Origin: Pontibacter litorisediminis
GTDB taxonomy: Bacteria; Bacteroidota; Bacteroidia; Cytophagales; Hymenobacteraceae
Length of the DNA: 64,000 bases
Reading direction: 5' to 3'
Assembly: GCF_029360645.1 (NCBI RefSeq)
Contig: NZ_JARDUA010000001.1
Location: 1,054,001-1,118,000, forward strand
The number at the start of each line of letters is the position of its first letter. The first letter of the stretch is position 1. Positions 60,486-64,000 of this stretch are shown here, one piece after another. The notes beneath the pieces are model-generated. The model was not told where the DNA came from and did no database searches. It saw only the letters and a program-made list of their open reading frames with translations. Both the position numbers and the translations under genes were made by a program.

Positions 60486-61337
60486 TTATTTCTTGCCATG
60501 AAGCACCAGCAGTGGCACTTTTGCCTGATACGTCATTCGCTCGGCAAGGCTTTGGGTAAACAGGCTCTGCAAGAAACCCTTTTCTCTTCTGACCATCGCC
60601 ATCACATCGCCGCCTATCTGGCTATAGTACTCCAACAGCCCTTCATCACGGTGCTTGCTTGTTTGCTCCTGAAAGGATAGCGGCACATCCGGGAAAAGCC
60701 CCTGGAGCTCTGCCCTAAAGGCAGCGGCCTCTTCGCCGTTCTGCTCTTCGCGGTTCTTCACGATATGCACCACGTCTATTTTGGCCCCAAAGCAGCTCCC
60801 TAGCTGCACCACCTCTTTCATGGCGGCTACATCTTCCTCGCTATAGTCTGAAGCATAAACAATATGTTCGATCTTAGGTGTTGGCGCATCTCTAGGCACC
60901 GAGAGCACCGGGCACTTCACTTCCTCAATTACGGCCTCGGTACTGCTGCCGATCAGCAGTTCCTCCATGGTGCTATCGCAACCGGTGGTACCCATCACAA
61001 TCAGGTCATACCCCTCCTGCTTGCTTAGGTGCTCAGCCACGTCTGTCAGTAAAGCCTCCTTCAGCAGGTAATCGCAGGTGAAGCCCCCGTCCCGATTGGC
61101 GCCATATGTTTCCTCCAGGTGGTGCACCGTCGCTTTCAGCTTCTCCGTGGCATGACGCATCTGCTCCCCCAGCAGTTCGTTTGCCACCAATGCCGTTTCC
61201 GATGTGTCCACGATTGGCAGGTGCACCACATGCAACAGCGTGAGGTGCGCCCCGGCATACTGCGCTATGTGCACAGCATACTCCACAGCTTTTTCCGAGG
61301 TGCCGGAAAAATCCGTGGGACATAGTATTTTATTCAT
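60486..61337 (-). CDS. Tandem-domain universal stress protein
   Basis: A 283-aa protein with two Usp domains (about residues 1-145 and 150-283). The first has the nucleotide-binding pattern MGTTGCDSTMEELLIGSSTE, one residue longer than the usual G-x2-G-x9-GS; in the second the loop is eroded (MVRREKGFLQSLFTQSLAE), so it probably does not bind ATP. Such proteins respond to starvation and envelope stress. Confidence 0.93.
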   Translation of the reverse strand: MNKILCPTDFSGTSEKAVEYAVHIAQYAGAHLTLLHVVHLPIVDTSETALVANELLGEQMRHATEKLKATVHHLEETYGANRDGGFTCDYLLKEALLTDVAEHLSKQEGYDLIVMGTTGCDSTMEELLIGSSTEAVIEEVKCPVLSVPRDAPTPKIEHIVYASDYSEEDVAAMKEVVQLGSCFGAKIDVVHIVKNREEQNGEEAAAFRAELQGLFPDVPLSFQEQTSKHRDEGLLEYYSQIGGDVMAMVRREKGFLQSLFTQSLAERMTYQAKVPLLVLHGKK

Positions 61338-61530
61338 TTTATTGTTGGTTGTTTGATTGCCCGTGCATTTACATCGACATATTACTATATGTATGTGATT
61401 TCACAAAAGGCTTCAATCACTATTTCCCCCTTTTGTTACTTTTTCACTAAAAATAATCAAAAACATCCGAAAAAATCAGTATAAAATACTAAGCCTGGCT
61501 ACACACAGCTACTTTACGCTAACACTTGCG

Positions 61531-61592
61531 TAAAGCAAACAACAAGCCCCACCGGCCGTAAAACATGCCGGTGGGGCTTGTTGTTTGCTTTA
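61531..61592 (-). terminator. Terminator after the trehalose synthesis gene
   Basis: A 26-bp perfect stem (arm starting TAAAGCAAACAACAAGCC, loop of 10 bases) lies just past the stop at 61600. A second, overlapping hairpin, CTTTACGC/GCGTAAAG at 61512-61535, adjoins it. The rest of the 262-bp spacer 61338-61599 is AT-rich without other recognisable features. Confidence 0.85.
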
Positions 61593-61599
61593 TATTTTA

Positions 61600-63816
61600 T
61601 CAACCTGTCATGAGAGCCCCTGATGCGTGCTCTTGCGTACTGTTCTGCAGCAGGCGGTCCAGCATCTCGCGGGCTTCCTGGCAAGTATCCACATGGTACT
61701 TGGCCACTGAGGAGGCGTTCCCAACTTTGATGGTGTAGGAATTGCGCGGCATCGCCTTAAAGATGTCCTCGTCGCCCCAGTCGTCGCCCACAGCCATCAC
61801 GAACTTGTGGGGGAACTTGCTCAGCCAGTAACTAGAGGCTTTGCCTTTGTTTATCTCCTGTGCTTTCACCTCCACAGCCATCTGTCCGTCCAGCACTTGC
61901 AGGTTACTGTTAGAGGCCAGGAAGTTGAGGTGACTCACCAGCTCACGGGCACGCAGTTCGCCTAACCCGGTTTCCACACGGCGGTAGTGCCACACCAACG
62001 AGTACTCTTTCTCCTCTATGAAGGAGCCGGGGGTGCGGTCTACGTACAGGTCCAGGATCAGGCGAATGTCTTTTTTCCAGTCGTCCATCAGGCTCAGCAT
62101 GGTTTGCCAGCCTGTACCGCGCTGCTTTATCCAGACGCCGTGCTCGGCAATGATGTCGATGTTGAGGTGCCCCAGCCAATCCTGCATGGTAGCTTTCTCG
62201 CGGCTGCTCATTACCACCACCCTATTCTTCGGATCATTGCTCAGGCGCTCCAGCAGCCCCATTAATTCATCATCCGGCCGTGCCATTAACGGACGGTGGC
62301 GGTAGTCTACCAAGGCCCCGTCATACTCCAGGAAGAACAGGCGTGAACTGGCTGAGTCGTAGGCATTGCTCATCTCCAGGAAAGTAGCCTCGTCGAGGTA
62401 AGTAGTTGCCAGCGACAGCTGCTTGATCTTCACATAGGAGAGCCGGTCCATGAACATGCTTACCCAGTGGTGGATGTTGTAGCGCTGCAGCGACTCCTGC
62501 ATGTTGGCCATGAGCATTTTCTGCTCCTCCTCCGGCATGGAAAGCGCCTGGTAAATGGACTCCACCATTTGGTTGATGTCGTTCGGGTTGATCAGGATGG
62601 CATCAGACAGCTCCTTGGAGGCGCCAGCCATCTCGCTAAGTATAAGCACCCCTCTCTGGTCCAGCTTACTGGCCACGTACTCTTTACAAACCAGGTTCAT
62701 GCCGTCGCGCATCGGGGTCACGAGCGCCACATCAGCCATGCGGTAGAAAGCTGAGAGTGTTTCCAGCGGATACGAGCGGTAGAAGTACTGAATTGGGTTC
62801 CAACTGATGTGGCTATACTTACCGTTGATGCGGCCAACCAGCTCATCCACCTCCTCTTTCAGCTCCTTATACTTCTCCACAGCATCACGGCTTGGCACCA
62901 CCAGCATCAACAGGGTTACCTTATCATGAAACTCAGGGTATTTCTCCAGAAACAGCTCAAAGGCCCGCAGGCGCTGCGGTATTCCTTTAGAGTAATCGAG
63001 GCGGTCGATGGAAAGAATGATTCTCTCGGCATTGAGGTTGCCACGGTAAATGCGCTCCCGCTTTTTTACCTCCTCCTGAGCGGCGGTGCCGGCATATTTC
63101 TCATAGTCTATGCCCATTGGGAACGAATCCACCAGCAGCGACCTGTTCGGAGTGTTGATCCAACCATGCATGCTTCCATAGCCCACGATGCGGTTCACCG
63201 AACTCAGGAAGTGGCGCATGTCATCGTAGGTGTGGAAGCCGATGAGGTCTGCCCCCAGCATCCCTTCCAGCAATTCCTTGCGCCAGGGCAGCAGGCGGAA
63301 CACCTCGTAGCTTGGGAACGGAATGTGCTGGAAAAAGCCAATGGTACTGTCAGGAAGTTTCTCGCGCAGCATGCTTGGCAGCAGCAGCAGCTGGTAATCG
63401 TGTACCCAGATGGTATCCTCCGGGCCGGCCTGGGCCACCACCGCATCGCAGTACTTCTGGTTCACCTCCACATACGTTTCCCACACCTGCTGGTCGTAAA
63501 TGGCGTATTGGCTAAAGTAGTGGAAGGTCGGCCACAAGGTTTCGTTGCTGAAGCCCTCGTAAAACTCCTTGATCTCGGTTTCTGTGAGGAAAACGGGGCT
63601 CATGTTCTCCCCTTTCAGGTCGCTGGCAATCTGCTCCTGCTTTTCTGGCTCTGCTACCACTAGCCCAGGCCATCCGATCCAGAGGTTATCTCCCTTCTTA
63701 TAGATAGACCCCAGGCCTGTTGCCAAGCCCCCCTCGCTCGTTTTGTAACTTAGTTCTCCGTCTTTCTCTTGCAGCTTAACAGGTAACCTGTTAGAAACGA
63801 TAATCAGTTTTGCCAT
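61600..63816 (-). CDS. Trehalose-6-phosphate synthase fused to a trehalose-phosphatase domain
   Basis: A 738-aa fusion for making trehalose, a compatible solute. Residues 1-470 are a GT20 synthase: [10 protein letters not shown] at residue 6, [39 protein letters not shown] and [12 protein letters not shown]. Residues 490-720 are an OtsB-like HAD phosphatase with [19 protein letters not shown] and [15 protein letters not shown]. The HAD motif I reads LEYDGAL: the nucleophile Asp (residue 497) is Glu and the usual Thr is Ala, so phosphatase activity is doubtful. The ATG at 63814-63816 begins the conserved start. The 184 bp beyond it to the window end show no gene. Confidence 0.93.
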   Translation of the reverse strand: MAKLIIVSNRLPVKLQEKDGELSYKTSEGGLATGLGSIYKKGDNLWIGWPGLVVAEPEKQEQIASDLKGENMSPVFLTETEIKEFYEGFSNETLWPTFHYFSQYAIYDQQVWETYVEVNQKYCDAVVAQAGPEDTIWVHDYQLLLLPSMLREKLPDSTIGFFQHIPFPSYEVFRLLPWRKELLEGMLGADLIGFHTYDDMRHFLSSVNRIVGYGSMHGWINTPNRSLLVDSFPMGIDYEKYAGTAAQEEVKKRERIYRGNLNAERIILSIDRLDYSKGIPQRLRAFELFLEKYPEFHDKVTLLMLVVPSRDAVEKYKELKEEVDELVGRINGKYSHISWNPIQYFYRSYPLETLSAFYRMADVALVTPMRDGMNLVCKEYVASKLDQRGVLILSEMAGASKELSDAILINPNDINQMVESIYQALSMPEEEQKMLMANMQESLQRYNIHHWVSMFMDRLSYVKIKQLSLATTYLDEATFLEMSNAYDSASSRLFFLEYDGALVDYRHRPLMARPDDELMGLLERLSNDPKNRVVVMSSREKATMQDWLGHLNIDIIAEHGVWIKQRGTGWQTMLSLMDDWKKDIRLILDLYVDRTPGSFIEEKEYSLVWHYRRVETGLGELRARELVSHLNFLASNSNLQVLDGQMAVEVKAQEINKGKASSYWLSKFPHKFVMAVGDDWGDEDIFKAMPRNSYTIKVGNASSVAKYHVDTCQEAREMLDRLLQNSTQEHASGALMTG

Positions 63817-64000
63817 GCTTTGTGGTATTTTTTCCGGCAAGCAGTGCAGCGAGTGGTTCTGGCGCATAATTGTACTGCAACTGATGCCGGACCTAGTTTT
63901 ATCTCCAGCGGTTGACACGCATCAACCTACCTCACATACGTATAATCTATGCGCCACGTTTTCTAATATAGGTAAATATATATTAATAAATAAACCTTCG

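Noticed and set aside
1..64000. tRNA, rRNA and tmRNA genes
   Set aside because: I found no T-arm, anticodon-arm or rRNA-like segments on either strand; none is reported.

Overview
The window looks like chromosomal DNA of a pigmented member of the Bacteroidota, most likely order Cytophagales, family Hymenobacteraceae, close to Pontibacter. This is inferred from several signs: promoters with the Bacteroidota -7 box TAnnTTTG, a type IX secretion PorU2/PorV2 pair plus a protein with a type IX sorting tail, TonB-dependent receptor architecture, a carotenoid ketolase/hydroxylase pathway, and moderately GC-rich coding DNA with AT-rich spacers. I saw no rRNA, tRNA, CRISPR array, prophage or insertion sequence.

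Layout. 1-6072 (minus strand) is the start of the division and cell wall cluster: mraZ, rsmH, ftsL-like, ftsI, murE and a cut mraY, with an MraZ-type operator upstream. 6072-6358 is a dense regulatory spacer with DnaA-box-like nonamers and a 10-bp phased GTGG array. 6359-9515 (plus) is a small Cys-pair protein, a TonB-dependent receptor and an HMA-domain protein, probably for copper or another soft metal. 9537-16066 (minus) carries an outer membrane protein and a carotenoid operon: ECF sigma factor, crtI, crtB, an unknown gene, lycopene cyclase, ispH and crtW. Beside it are crtZ and a MerR regulator with B12-binding signatures (16276-17623). 17674-26395 holds a LiuC-like hydratase, a PaaR-like TetR regulator with a clear operator, paaABCD, a lipoprotein, an M3 peptidase and paaE. 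Together PaaA-E form the phenylacetyl-CoA epoxidase.

26653-32865 is mixed: an HNH/AP2 protein, an M23 peptidase, an MscS channel, an FtsX-type permease, a NamZ-like muramidase, fmt and folA. 32941-39115 is porU2-porV2. 39396-43288 is a PadR regulator, a PspC/adhesin-like membrane protein and a TraB-like lipoprotein. 43428-46114 (minus) is cca, a Sua5-type gene and methylmalonyl-CoA epimerase. 46241-48753 (plus) is an Isc-type Fe-S operon with one unknown gene. 48826-57380 (minus) holds a nuclease lipoprotein, a TPR histidine kinase and sbcDC with an unknown gene between them. 57570-64000 carries a rhodanese/ArsR pair, a type IX cargo protein, a small Cys-rich lipoprotein, a universal stress protein and a TPS/TPP fusion whose phosphatase nucleophile is changed.

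The items I find most worth checking are: a heptamer, AAGTATA/TATACTT, that is strongly over-represented across the whole window; the regulatory spacer at 6016-6354; the sigma factor and B12-type regulator around the carotenoid genes; the unknown genes inside the crt, isc and sbc operons; the Asp-to-Glu change in the OtsB domain; and a Cys/His mini-domain shared by two separate exported proteins. Counts given here were made by eye.
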